Source: Actinophytocola sp044466355 (GTDB lineage: Bacteria > Actinomycetota > Actinomycetes > Mycobacteriales > Pseudonocardiaceae). From it: a DNA stretch of 49,958 nt. The stretch spans positions 1 to 49,958 of the forward strand of contig NZ_JBITMQ010000031.1 of the NCBI RefSeq assembly GCF_044466355.1. The letters run 5' to 3'. Each line of letters opens with the position of its first letter. Within the stretch, counting starts at the first letter, position 1. The position numbers and the translations under genes are program-made. Below the pieces are notes generated by a model, which was not told the DNA's origin, did not search any database, and was given only the letters and a program-made list of their open reading frames with translations. Of the stretch, positions 7,758 through 16,029 are shown one piece after another.

Positions 7758-8131
7758 GGTGGAGGTGCCGGGAATCGAACCCGGGTCCTCTGTCGCCTCA
7801 TCAAGGCTTCTCCGTGCGCAGTTCACTGTGTCTCTACTTGACCCCACCGGTCACGTGAACTAGCCGGTGTGACGGGCCCAGCCGCTGTGGTTGTCCCGCT
7901 ACAGGTCCGCGGCCGACCCGTGGCGGTAAGCCTCCTAGCTGATGCCGGCGAACCGGGTCGGAGGCGACCCCGGGCCGACAGACATCGCTACTCGCTCAGG
8001 CGGCGAGAGCGACGTCGCGCTGGTTACTAACCTTGGCGCTTATTGGTTTGCAGCGACGCTTGAGGTGGTCATCTGCCTGCACCTGCACGCTTCCCTTGAA
8101 TCAACGTCCAGAGTCGAAACCGTTCACCCCC
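7758..8131 (-). ncRNA. ssrA: Transfer-messenger RNA (tmRNA)
   Basis: Read on the minus strand the RNA begins GGGGGTGAACGGTTTCGACT and ends with the T arm CCGGGTTCGATTCCCGG and CACCTCCACC; the first and last seven bases pair as the acceptor stem. The tag frame (7996-8037) encodes AKVSNQRDVALAA then TGA, matching the ALAA degradation tag of Actinobacteria. It rescues stalled ribosomes together with SmpB, encoded at 15522-15998. A candidate -10 element TATGCT lies at 8154-8159. The CCA end is not encoded. Confidence 0.95.
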
Positions 8132-8295
8132 TTGGTGGGACTGTGTCTCGACCAGCATAACGCCCGACGGCCCCCGGATCATTCCGGTTAACGGAGGTAG
8201 GGATAACCCCACCCCGAAGTCGGTGGTCCTCCTCATGGTTTCGCCCCGCGCGTCGCGGGATCGTGGTCCTGCGACACCGACGAAGGAGACCAGAG

Positions 8296-9012
8296 ATGAC
8301 CACCAGCACTGTGCGCGACGGCACCCGGCCGAACCCTCCGCTGCTCGGCGCGCTCGCGTACCTGGTGATGAACCTGCCGGTGGGGATCGCGTCGTTCGTG
8401 TTCGTCGTGACGACGATGGCGGTCGGTGTGAGCACGGTGATCATCTGGGTGGGGCTGGCGGTGCTGGCGCTGGCAGTGCTGGGCATGCGGGGCATGGCGA
8501 CGCTGGAGCGGATGCGGGTGCACGGCATGCTGGGCACGTACGTGGCCTCGCCGTACCGCCCCGCCGGGCAGAAGTCCCGCTGGCTGACCGGCGCGAAGGA
8601 CCCCGCGACCTGGAAGGACATGGTCTACCTGCTGCTGATGCTGCCGGTGGGCATCGCGGAGTTCACGATCGTGGTGGTGCTGTGGTCGGTGTCGCTGTAC
8701 CTGATGTTCCTGCCGCTGTACTGGAACTGGATGCCCACCGACTGGCAGATCGTCCTGTGGGATCACCCGGTCTGGCACATCGACTCGTGGATGGGCACGC
8801 TGCCGTTCGCGGGGCTGGGTGTGCTGGTGCTGGCGTTGGCGGTCACCGTGACGAAGGGCCTCGGCACGCTGCACGCCCGGTACGCGAGGGCGATGCTGGG
8901 CCCGAGCGAGCGGCACATCGCGCGGCTGGAGGGCCTGTCGACGGCGGGCGCGATCGACTGGTCGAACGAGTGGCCGTCGAACTCGATGAACTTCGGGCCG
9001 GTGACGCGATGA
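8296..9012 (+). CDS. Stand-alone membrane sensor-domain protein
   Basis: 238 residues with at least four membrane segments (YLVMNLPVGIASFVFVV, VSTVIIWVGLAVLALAVLG, VYLLLMLPVGIAEFTIVVVL, LPFAGLGVLVLALAV). It has no kinase domain. Its order, an LPVGIASF-type span, an IIWVGLA-type span, a TLERMRVHGMLGT linker and a second pair of spans, matches the membrane part of the histidine kinase encoded next, so it appears to be a duplicated sensor domain. The ATG follows GAAGGAGA and the stop overlaps the kinase start (ATGA). It probably modulates that kinase. Confidence 0.75.
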   Translation: MTTSTVRDGTRPNPPLLGALAYLVMNLPVGIASFVFVVTTMAVGVSTVIIWVGLAVLALAVLGMRGMATLERMRVHGMLGTYVASPYRPAGQKSRWLTGAKDPATWKDMVYLLLMLPVGIAEFTIVVVLWSVSLYLMFLPLYWNWMPTDWQIVLWDHPVWHIDSWMGTLPFAGLGVLVLALAVTVTKGLGTLHARYARAMLGPSERHIARLEGLSTAGAIDWSNEWPSNSMNFGPVTR

Positions 9013-10253
9013 GCAGCCCGGCGCCGGACCAGCCGCAGCTGTATTTGGTTCCCGGGGACGAGCAGGTGGATGCTGACACCGTGGCAGCGCCTGTCAGGAA
9101 CAATCCCGTGCCGGAGCCGGAGACCGAGCAGCCGACGCTTGTCAGCCGGGGGTTCAAGGCCGCGGGCTTCATGGTTTCCGCGTTCCCGGTCAACGTGCTG
9201 GCGTTCGTCCTGATCGTGGCCCTGTTCTCGGCGGGCATCGGCACGCTGGTGGTGTGGCTGGGGCTGGCGATCCTGTTGCTGGCGACGAAGGTGGTGTTCG
9301 GGTTCGCGCAGGCGAACCGGGCGCTGATCCGCGGCACGCTGGGCGTGGACATCCCGGCCCCGAAGATCGCCTACGACGATTCCGGCACGTTCTGGCAGCG
9401 CTACGTGCGCAAGCTGACGCATCCGCAGATGTGGCGCAACCTCGCGTACCTGCTGATCGCGTTCCCGCTGGCGTGTTTCGAGCTGCCGCTGGCGTTGGTC
9501 GGCATCGTGATCCTGCCGGTGGGCCTGTTCGTGCTGCCGGTGGTCGCGGCGCTGCACGTCCTGCTGGCGAAGTGGCTGCTGGGCCCGACCGAGACCGAGG
9601 CGCTGACGCAGAAGGCGGAGCACCTGCAGGCCTCCCGTGCGCGTGGGGTGGACGCGGCGGAGGCGGAGCGGCGGCGCATCGAGCGCGACCTGCACGACGG
9701 CGCGCAGCAGCGGCTGGTCGCGGTCGCCATGGGCCTGGGCAGGGCGAAGAACAAGATGGACGCCGACCCGGACGCGGCGAAGGCGCTGATCGACGAGGCG
9801 CACGCGGACGCGAAGCTCGCGGTGTCGGAGCTGCGTGACCTGGCGCGGGGTATCTATCCGGCGGTGCTGGGCGACCGGGGGCTGGACGCGGCGCTGTCGT
9901 CGCTGGCGGCGAAGTGCCCGATCCCGGTCGAGGTGAACGTGCTGATCGAACCGCGACCGCCCGCGGCGGTGGAGTCGACGGCGTACTTCATCGTCGGCGA
10001 GTGCCTCACGAACATCGCGAAGCACTCGGGCGCGAAGGAGGCGAAGGTCAACGCGTGGCGGGAGGACCGGCCGACCGGTGTGCTGGTGATCGTGGAGATC
10101 ACCGACGACGGCGCGGGTGGCGCGTCGCTGCGGCCGGGCGGTGGCCTGGCGGGGCTCGCGGACCGGGCTGCCACGATTGACGGCGTGATGACGGTGGTGA
10201 GCCCCCTCGGCGGGCCGACGGTGATCAGGGCGGACCTGCCATGCGCGTGGTGA
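9009..10253 (+). CDS. Sensor histidine kinase, NarL/LiaS-type
   Basis: 414 residues: a variable N-terminus, four membrane spans (about residues 50-195), then a HisKA_3 dimerisation domain with the phospho-acceptor in RRRIERDLHDGAQQRL, and a HATPase domain with the N box ECLTNIAKHS and the G1 box ITDDGAGG followed by GGLAGLADR. It should phosphorylate the response regulator whose gene overlaps its 3' end by 13 bp. The start overlaps the upstream sensor gene stop, so the three genes are translationally coupled. The signal is unknown. Confidence 0.92.
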   Translation: MSSPAPDQPQLYLVPGDEQVDADTVAAPVRNNPVPEPETEQPTLVSRGFKAAGFMVSAFPVNVLAFVLIVALFSAGIGTLVVWLGLAILLLATKVVFGFAQANRALIRGTLGVDIPAPKIAYDDSGTFWQRYVRKLTHPQMWRNLAYLLIAFPLACFELPLALVGIVILPVGLFVLPVVAALHVLLAKWLLGPTETEALTQKAEHLQASRARGVDAAEAERRRIERDLHDGAQQRLVAVAMGLGRAKNKMDADPDAAKALIDEAHADAKLAVSELRDLARGIYPAVLGDRGLDAALSSLAAKCPIPVEVNVLIEPRPPAAVESTAYFIVGECLTNIAKHSGAKEAKVNAWREDRPTGVLVIVEITDDGAGGASLRPGGGLAGLADRAATIDGVMTVVSPLGGPTVIRADLPCAW

Positions 10254-10885
10254 TCGCGGAGGATTCGGTGCTGCTGCGCGCGGGCATCGAACGCCTGCTG
10301 GCGGACGAGGACATCGAGGTGGTGGCCGCGACCGAGGACGGGGACGGTCTGCTGGTCGCGGTGAGCGAGCACCGCCCGGACCTCGCGATCGTGGACGTGC
10401 GGATGCCGCCGTCGTTCACCGACGAGGGTCTGCGTGCCGCGTTGAAGGCACGCGAGAACCAGCCGGGTCTGCCGGTGCTGGTGCTGTCGCAGTACGTGGA
10501 GGAGCGCTACGCGGTGGAGCTCCTGTCCGGCGGCGCGGGCGGTGTCGGCTACCTGCTGAAGGAGCGGGTGGCGGACGTCGCCGAGTTCGTCGACGCGGTG
10601 CAGCGGGTCGCGGGCGGCGGCACGTGCATCGACCAGGAGGTGATCGCACAGCTCATGGCCAGAGGTCGACGAAACCCGATCGACGTGCTGACCCCACGTG
10701 AGCGCGAGGTCCTCGGGCTGATGGCGCAGGGGTTGACGAACGTGGCCATCGCGAAGTCGCTGACCGTGTCGGACGGCGCGGTCGAGAAGCACGTCGGGAA
10801 CATCTTCTCGAAGCTGGGGCTGGAGCCGAGCGCGGAGGAACACCGCCGCGTGCGGGCGGTGCTGACCTTTCTCGAGCGGGGGTAG
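10241..10885 (+). CDS. LuxR-type response regulator
   Basis: 214 residues: a receiver domain (1-120) with the acidic pair in VVIAEDS, phospho-acceptor Asp in DLAIVDVRMPPS and the lysine in GYLLKERV, then a LuxR-type helix-turn-helix (LTPREREVLGLMAQGLTNVAIAKSLTVSDGAVEKHVGNIF in parts). It is the cognate partner of the kinase just upstream and probably autoregulates this operon. The upstream gene overlaps it, indicating coupled translation. Confidence 0.93.
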   Translation: MRVVIAEDSVLLRAGIERLLADEDIEVVAATEDGDGLLVAVSEHRPDLAIVDVRMPPSFTDEGLRAALKARENQPGLPVLVLSQYVEERYAVELLSGGAGGVGYLLKERVADVAEFVDAVQRVAGGGTCIDQEVIAQLMARGRRNPIDVLTPREREVLGLMAQGLTNVAIAKSLTVSDGAVEKHVGNIFSKLGLEPSAEEHRRVRAVLTFLERG

Positions 10886-10890
10886 CGGCA

Positions 10891-11097
10891 CTAGGTCCGC
10901 TCACGTCGAGGTCGTCGAGGTCGTCGCGCTCCGCCGCTGCCGCGGCGGAAGCAGGCGTTGATCAGGCGTTCCACGTCGTGTACCGGAATGCGCCAGCGGC
11001 GGTGGGCGAGGACCGCGAGCAGGAACAACGTCGGGCGGCCCAAGCCGAGGACCGCGCCGGCCAGCAGGATGCCGGTCAGTTGCCAGGGGTTCGTCAC
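10891..11097 (-). CDS. Possible small membrane protein
   Basis: A 68-residue frame with one clear hydrophobic stretch (LTGILLAGAVLGLG and PTLFLLAVLAH) followed by RRWRIPVHDVERLINACF and an arginine-rich tail. It fills the gap between two plus-strand genes on the opposite strand. Third-position bias and sequence look natural, but no family is recognised and no good ribosome-binding site is seen. The remaining part of the gap, 11098-11239, contains CACGTG palindromes upstream of the sigma factor. Confidence 0.35.
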   Translation of the reverse strand: MTNPWQLTGILLAGAVLGLGRPTLFLLAVLAHRRWRIPVHDVERLINACFRRGSGGARRPRRPRRERT

Positions 11098-11179
11098 GTG
11101 GTCCGAACACGCGGCCTCGCACGGTATGACGGCGGCACCCGTGACCGTCGGCCCGATTCACCCGGGTGAGTGGCGTCAT

Positions 11180-11189
11180 GTCACGTGAC
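11180..11189. promoter_or_regulatory. GTCACGTGAC palindrome upstream of the sigma factor gene
   Basis: A perfect 10-bp palindrome 51 bp before the sigma-factor start; a related GTCACGTGGT lies at 11094-11103. The two copies sit on either side of a region with no gene. A regulator binding site is plausible, but the cognate factor is unknown. Confidence 0.35.
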
Positions 11190-11239
11190 CACGCGTGTTC
11201 CGTTCGTGACCACTGCTGTCACCACAGGAGCACAACGGA

Positions 11240-12133
11240 ATGGCTGACGAGAAGACGATCCCGGGTCCGAGCGACAGCGAGTTGATCGAGTCGGTCCGCG
11301 CGGGCGGCGACGACGCGTATGCCGAGCTGTACGAACGGCACTCCGCCGCCGGGCGTCGCGCCGCACGGCAGCTGGCGTGGTCCCGGCACGAGGCCGACGA
11401 CTACGTGGCGGAGGCGTTCGCCCGGGTCCTGGACACGTTGCGTGCCGGGGGCGGGCCTGATCACGCCTTTCGGCCGTACCTGTTGGTCGCGATCAAGCAC
11501 GTCGCCTACAACCGGGAACGCAAGGACCGGCCGCTGCGTTTCTCCGACGACGTGACGACAACGCTGGGCGTCCGGCTGGAGTCGATCAGCGAGCCGTTCC
11601 AGGACACCGAAGCCACGAAGCTGGAGCGGTCCCTGGTCCTGAAGGCCTTCTCCCGGCTGCCTGAACGCTGGCAGGCGGTCCTGTGGCACACCGAGGTCGA
11701 AGACGAGTCACCCGCACAGCTCGCGCCACTCATGGGGCTGACGCCCAACGGTGTCTCGGCTCTTGCCTACCGCGCTCGCGAGGGGCTGCGGCAGGCCTAC
11801 CTCCAGGTCCACCTGACCGGGACGCCCCCGGACGACTGCCGCCCGACGTTCGACCGGCTCGGTCGCTGGACCCGCGGTGGCGTGTCCAAACGGGACGCCG
11901 CCCGGATCCGCGAGCACCTGGAGAGCTGCCGGCGCTGCCGCGGGTTCGCCGACGAACTGGCCGACCTGAACGGGGTTCTGCGGGCGTTCCTCGCCGCGCT
12001 CGTGCTGGGTACGGCCGGGGCGGCCTACCTGTCCGCGCGCGACGTGCGGGAGCCGGCGGCCGACGGTGTCCCGGCGGACGAACCCAGCCCGTCGGCGTGG
12101 CAGCCGGCCACGGGGCCGGTGTTCGGCACATGA
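11240..12133 (+). CDS. ECF sigma factor with fused zinc finger and membrane segment
   Basis: 297 residues. Region 2 (about 12-90) contains YAELYERHSAAGRRAARQL and ADDYVAEAFARVLDTL; region 4 (about 130-185) contains AFSRLPERWQAVLWHTEVE and GLTPNGVSALAYRAREGLR. After the sigma part comes a zinc-finger motif of anti-sigma type, REHLESCRRCRGFADEL, and one hydrophobic segment (AFLAALVLGTAGAAYL). The protein therefore seems to carry its own anti-sigma-like control and membrane tether. The ATG is preceded by CACAGGAGCACAACGGA. No separate anti-sigma gene follows; a hairpin and convergent lon do. Confidence 0.88.
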   Translation: MADEKTIPGPSDSELIESVRAGGDDAYAELYERHSAAGRRAARQLAWSRHEADDYVAEAFARVLDTLRAGGGPDHAFRPYLLVAIKHVAYNRERKDRPLRFSDDVTTTLGVRLESISEPFQDTEATKLERSLVLKAFSRLPERWQAVLWHTEVEDESPAQLAPLMGLTPNGVSALAYRAREGLRQAYLQVHLTGTPPDDCRPTFDRLGRWTRGGVSKRDAARIREHLESCRRCRGFADELADLNGVLRAFLAALVLGTAGAAYLSARDVREPAADGVPADEPSPSAWQPATGPVFGT

Positions 12134-12138
12134 CCGTC

Positions 12139-12175
12139 GGCACGGACACCCCGCCGGGGATGGGGTGTCCGTGCC
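12139..12175. terminator. Hairpin between convergent sigma factor and lon
   Basis: A perfect 14-bp stem (GGCACGGACACCCC at 12139-12152 with its complement at 12162-12175). No long T run follows on either strand, but the position between convergent genes favours a shared terminator. Confidence 0.6.
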
Positions 12176-12189
12176 GTCAGGGCATGACC

Positions 12190-14559
12190 TCAGGCCGCCA
12201 CGGTCGCGGCGGTGCGTGCCGGGGCCAGGGCCACCGCCAGCACCTCACGCACGTCGGACGCCAGGTGCACGGTCAGTTCGTCCAGCACCGACTCCGGCAC
12301 GTCCTCGAGGTCGGGTTCGTTGCGCTTCGGCAGCACCACGTCCGTGATCCCGGCCCGGTGGGCGGCGAGCAGCTTCTGCTTCACCCCACCGATCGGCAGG
12401 ACGCGCCCGGTCAGGGACACCTCGCCGGTCATCGCGACGTCCGCGCGGACCGGGCGGCCCGACAGGAGCGAGGCCAGCGCGGTCGTCATGGTGACGCCCG
12501 CGGACGGCCCGTCCTTGGGGACCGCGCCCGCCGGGACGTGGATGTGCACGCCCTGGTCGACGAGCGAGTCGACCGGCACGTCCAGCACGTCGCCGTGCGA
12601 ACGCAGGTATGACAGCGCGATCTGCGCCGACTCCTTCATCACGTCACCGAGCTGGCCGGTCAGCGTGACGCCGGTGGCACCGGAGTCCTTCGACGCGACC
12701 GACGCCTCGACGAACAGCACGTCGCCGCCCGCGCCGGTGACCGCCAGGCCCGTCGCCACGCCGGGCACCGCCGTGCGTTCGGCGGACTCCGGCGTGAACT
12801 TCGGCTGGCCGAGGTAGGTGCGCAGGTCACCGAGGTCCACGGTGAGCGGCAGCGTCACCGACTCCAGCGCCAGGGACGCGGTGATCTTGCGGAGCACCCG
12901 CGCGATCGACCGCTCCAGCTGCCGCACGCCTGCCTCGCGGGTGTACTCGCCCGCCATCAGCCGCAGCGCGTCGTCGGTCAGCGTCACCTCGTCGGCCGCC
13001 AGGCCCGCACGTTCGAGCTGCCTCGGCAGCAGGTGGTCGCGGGCGATGGTGACCTTCTCGTCCTCGGTGTAGCCGTCGAGCCGCACCAGTTCCATGCGGT
13101 CCAGCAGCGGCGCCGGGATGGACTCGATGACGTTCGCGGTCGCCAGGAACACGACGTCCGACAGGTCCAGCTCGACCTCGAGGTAGTGGTCGCGGAACGT
13201 GTGGTTCTGCGCCGGGTCCAGCACCTCGAGCAGCGCGGCGGTCGGGTCGCCCCGGTAGTCGGCGCCGACCTTGTCGATCTCGTCGAGCAGCACGACCGGG
13301 TTCATCGAGCCCGCCTCGGAGATGGCGCGGACGATGCGGCCGGGCAGCGCGCCGACGTAGGTGCGCCGGTGGCCGCGGATCTCCGCCTCGTCACGGACGC
13401 CACCCAGGGCGACGCGCACGAACTCGCGGCCCATGGCCCGCGCGACCGACTCACCCAGCGACGTCTTGCCGACCCCGGGCGGACCGGCGAGCGCCAGCAC
13501 GGCGCCGCTGCGCCGGCCGCCGACGACACCGAGACCACGCTGCTCGCGCCGCTTGCGGACGGCCAGGTACTCGATGATGCGGTCCTTCACGTCCTCGAGC
13601 CCGGCGTGGTCGGTGTCCAGGATCTCCCGCGCGCCCTGGATGTCGTAGGCGTCGTCGGTGCGGGTGTTCCACGGCATCTCCAGCACCGTGTCCAGCCAGG
13701 TGCGGATCCAGCCCACCTCGGGCGACTGGTCGGAGGTCCGTTCCAGCTTGTCGACCTCCGCCAACGCGGCTTCGCGAACCTTCTCGGGCAGGTCGGCGGC
13801 CTCGACGCGGGCGCGGTAGTCCTGCTCCTCGGTGTCGGGCTTGCCGTCCAGCTCGGCCAGTTCCTTGCGGATCGCGGCGAGCTGCTGGCGCAGCAGGAAC
13901 TCCCGCTGCTGGCGCTCCATGCCTTCCTGGACGTCCTTGCGGATGGTCTCCGCGACGTCCAGTTCGGCCAGGTGCTCGCGGGTCCATTCGAGCAGCTTCT
14001 CGAGCCGCTCGGTGACGTCCGCGGTCTCCAGCAGCCACAGCTTCTGCTCGTCGTCCAGCCAGGACGCGTAGCCGGCCATGTCGGCGAGCGCGGACGGGTC
14101 GGCCTCGGACTGCACCGAGTCGACGACCTGCCACGCGCCACGCTCCTGGAGCATGGTGATGACCAGCGCCTTGTACTCCTTGGCCAGCTCCTGCGTGCGG
14201 CCGGTCACGGGCGGCTCGTCGGCCACCTCGACCTCGACCCACAGCGCGGCGCCGGGCCCGGTCGTGCCCGCGCCGATGCGGACGCGCTGGGTGCCGCGGA
14301 CCACGGCGGCTCGCTCGCCGCCCGGCATGCGGCCGACCTGCTCGACGACGCCGAGCACACCGGCGCGTGCGTACTTGCCTTCCAGGCGCGGCACCATCAC
14401 CACGCGCGGCCGTTCCCCTTCGGTGGCCGCCTGCGCGGCCTCCACCGCGGCCCTGACCTCGGCGCCGTCGGTACCGGCCATGCGGATCGGCACGACCATC
14501 CCCGGCAGCAGCACCGTGTCGTCCAGCGGCAGCACCGGAAGCGTCAACGACTCTGCCAT
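12190..14559 (-). CDS. lon: ATP-dependent protease Lon
   Basis: 789 residues, standard for Lon. The order is an N-terminal substrate-binding domain (LPVLPLDDTVLLPGMV), a coiled region, the AAA+ module with Walker A GPPGVGKTS and Walker B PVVLLDEIDK, and the S16 protease domain with the catalytic dyad Ser686 (KDGPSAGV) and Lys729 (GGVKQKLLAAH). It degrades misfolded and regulatory proteins in the cytoplasm. The ATG at 14559 has GGAGGG 7 bases upstream. A HAIR-type operator lies 17 bp before the start, pointing to HspR heat-shock control, as reported for Streptomyces lon. Confidence 0.96.
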   Translation of the reverse strand: MAESLTLPVLPLDDTVLLPGMVVPIRMAGTDGAEVRAAVEAAQAATEGERPRVVMVPRLEGKYARAGVLGVVEQVGRMPGGERAAVVRGTQRVRIGAGTTGPGAALWVEVEVADEPPVTGRTQELAKEYKALVITMLQERGAWQVVDSVQSEADPSALADMAGYASWLDDEQKLWLLETADVTERLEKLLEWTREHLAELDVAETIRKDVQEGMERQQREFLLRQQLAAIRKELAELDGKPDTEEQDYRARVEAADLPEKVREAALAEVDKLERTSDQSPEVGWIRTWLDTVLEMPWNTRTDDAYDIQGAREILDTDHAGLEDVKDRIIEYLAVRKRREQRGLGVVGGRRSGAVLALAGPPGVGKTSLGESVARAMGREFVRVALGGVRDEAEIRGHRRTYVGALPGRIVRAISEAGSMNPVVLLDEIDKVGADYRGDPTAALLEVLDPAQNHTFRDHYLEVELDLSDVVFLATANVIESIPAPLLDRMELVRLDGYTEDEKVTIARDHLLPRQLERAGLAADEVTLTDDALRLMAGEYTREAGVRQLERSIARVLRKITASLALESVTLPLTVDLGDLRTYLGQPKFTPESAERTAVPGVATGLAVTGAGGDVLFVEASVASKDSGATGVTLTGQLGDVMKESAQIALSYLRSHGDVLDVPVDSLVDQGVHIHVPAGAVPKDGPSAGVTMTTALASLLSGRPVRADVAMTGEVSLTGRVLPIGGVKQKLLAAHRAGITDVVLPKRNEPDLEDVPESVLDELTVHLASDVREVLAVALAPARTAATVAA

Positions 14560-14575
14560 GAGTCCACCCTCCAAA

Positions 14576-14596
14576 GTTGAGTCTGACCTACTCAAC
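14576..14596 (-). promoter_or_regulatory. HAIR-type HspR operator upstream of lon
   Basis: GTTGAGT (14576-14582), 7-bp spacer, ACTCAAC (14590-14596). The HspR consensus is CTTGAGT-N7-ACTCAAG, so only the outermost base of each arm differs and the symmetry is perfect. It fills the 48-bp gap between the amidohydrolase stop and the lon start. Confidence 0.85.
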
Positions 14597-14607
14597 CCAG
14601 GAGGGGT

Positions 14608-15525
14608 TCAGGATGTTTCCGCTGGCTGTTCGCTCAGAGAGAGCAAGCGGCGCGGGGTGTCCCACAGCACCGCACGCAGGAAGTTCTCGCCGAGACGGTC
14701 GTCCTCGGCGGCCCAGCCCGCGATGGCGCGGAGCTGGGTGGCGTAGTCGTACGGGATGGACGGGAAGTCCGTGCCGAGCGCGACACGGTCGGGGTGCGCG
14801 GCCAGGCGGGCGACCCAGTCACCCGGCAGGTGCTGGTCCGCGCGGTTGAACGGGACGCCGACCATGGTGGTGTCGAGGTGCACGCCGTCGTAGCGGTCGA
14901 CGAGGTCGAGCGCAAGCGTGAACTCGGGTGCCCCGGCGTGCGCGAGCACGGCCACCAGCCGCGGGTGGCGGCGCAGCACGTCCTCGAACACGTCGAGCCC
15001 GGTGTACTTGCCCGCGACCGGCCCGTGCCCGCAGTGGACGACGACCGGCACCCCGGCCTCGGCGAGGAGCCCCCAGACGGGGTCGAGCAACTCGTCGCGC
15101 GGGTCGTAGGCACCGACCTGCACGTGTGACTTCACGCAGCGAACGCCCTGGTCGATGGCGTCGGCGAGGTACTCGGGAGCGCCGGGTTCGGGGAAGCACG
15201 TGGCGGTCGGCACGGCCTCGGGGGTGGTCGCGGCGAACTCGCGGACCCACTCGTTCAGCCACGCCGCCATGTCCGGTTTGTGCGGGTACACGAGCGGCGC
15301 GAACCGCTGTACGCCCAGGTCACGCAGGATGGCGAGCCGTTCGGCGGCGGGCAGCCGGTAGTGGATGGGCCACTCCGTGCCGTACTCGGCGCTGGCCCGG
15401 TCGAAGAACCCCCACACCTTCTTCTGCACGGGTTCGGGCAGGAAGTGGACGTGCAGGTCGGTCAGCCCGGGGAGGCCCAGCGCCGCGGTGAACGCCGGGA
15501 CCTCCGCGTCGGACTCGGGTGTCAA
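14608..15525 (-). CDS. Amidohydrolase-2 family metal-dependent hydrolase
   Basis: 305 residues with the TIM-barrel metal motifs of PF04909: DLHVHFLPE near the N-terminus, CVKSHVQVG, VVVHCGHGP, and the terminal Asp in ALGTDFPSIPYDY. Members are hydrolases or decarboxylases acting on small molecules; the substrate is not evident. I chose the TTG start at 15525 because it overlaps the smpB stop (TTGA) and the protein family begins at about this point. It is therefore translationally coupled to smpB. It ends 11 bp before the HspR operator of lon. Confidence 0.82.
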   Translation of the reverse strand: MTPESDAEVPAFTAALGLPGLTDLHVHFLPEPVQKKVWGFFDRASAEYGTEWPIHYRLPAAERLAILRDLGVQRFAPLVYPHKPDMAAWLNEWVREFAATTPEAVPTATCFPEPGAPEYLADAIDQGVRCVKSHVQVGAYDPRDELLDPVWGLLAEAGVPVVVHCGHGPVAGKYTGLDVFEDVLRRHPRLVAVLAHAGAPEFTLALDLVDRYDGVHLDTTMVGVPFNRADQHLPGDWVARLAAHPDRVALGTDFPSIPYDYATQLRAIAGWAAEDDRLGENFLRAVLWDTPRRLLSLSEQPAETS

Positions 15526-15998
15526 CGGCGGCCCTTCAGCGCCCTGCCGTGGGCGCGCGCGATCTCCCGCTGCGCGTCCCGCTTGGCCAACGACTGCCGC
15601 TTGTCGTATTCCTTCTTGCCCCTGGCCAGCGCCAACTCGACCTTGACCTTGCCGTCCTTGAAGTACATGGACAGCGGCACCAGCGCCGTGCCGCCCTCTT
15701 TCGTCTTGCCGATCAGGCGCTCGATCTCGCGCCTGTGCAGCAGGAGCTTGCGGGTGCGGCGCGGCGTGTGGTTGGTCCACGTGCCGAGCACGTACTCCGG
15801 GATGTGGAGGTTGCGCAGCCACACCTCGCCGTCGTCGACCGTGGCGAACGCGTCCACGAGCGACGCACGGCCGAGGCGCAGCGACTTGACCTCGGTGCCC
15901 ATGAGGGCGATCCCGGCCTCGTACGTGTCCAGGATCGTGTAGTCGTGCCGAGCCTTGCGGTTCTGCACGATCACCTTCTGGCCACGTTCTTTCGACAT
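15522..15998 (-). CDS. smpB: SsrA-binding protein SmpB
   Basis: 158 residues, typical of SmpB. It has the signature IVQNRKARHDYTILDTYEAGI, TEVKSLRLGRASLVDAFA, the loop LYMYFKDG-like PLSMYFKDGKVKVELALARGK and the basic tail YDKRQSLAKRDAQREIARAHG (all quoted in parts). It binds the tRNA-like domain of tmRNA and enters stalled ribosomes. The tmRNA gene is in the same window at 7758-8131. It follows ftsX on the same strand, the standard actinobacterial order. Confidence 0.95.
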   Translation of the reverse strand: MSKERGQKVIVQNRKARHDYTILDTYEAGIALMGTEVKSLRLGRASLVDAFATVDDGEVWLRNLHIPEYVLGTWTNHTPRRTRKLLLHRREIERLIGKTKEGGTALVPLSMYFKDGKVKVELALARGKKEYDKRQSLAKRDAQREIARAHGRALKGRR

Positions 15999-16029
15999 GG
16001 TGACAACTCTACGTGTCCACGCACGCCGT

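Noticed and set aside
12066..14580. Long plus-strand frames opposite lon
   Set aside because: Antisense shadows of a canonical lon gene with Arg/Ala/Gly-rich translations.
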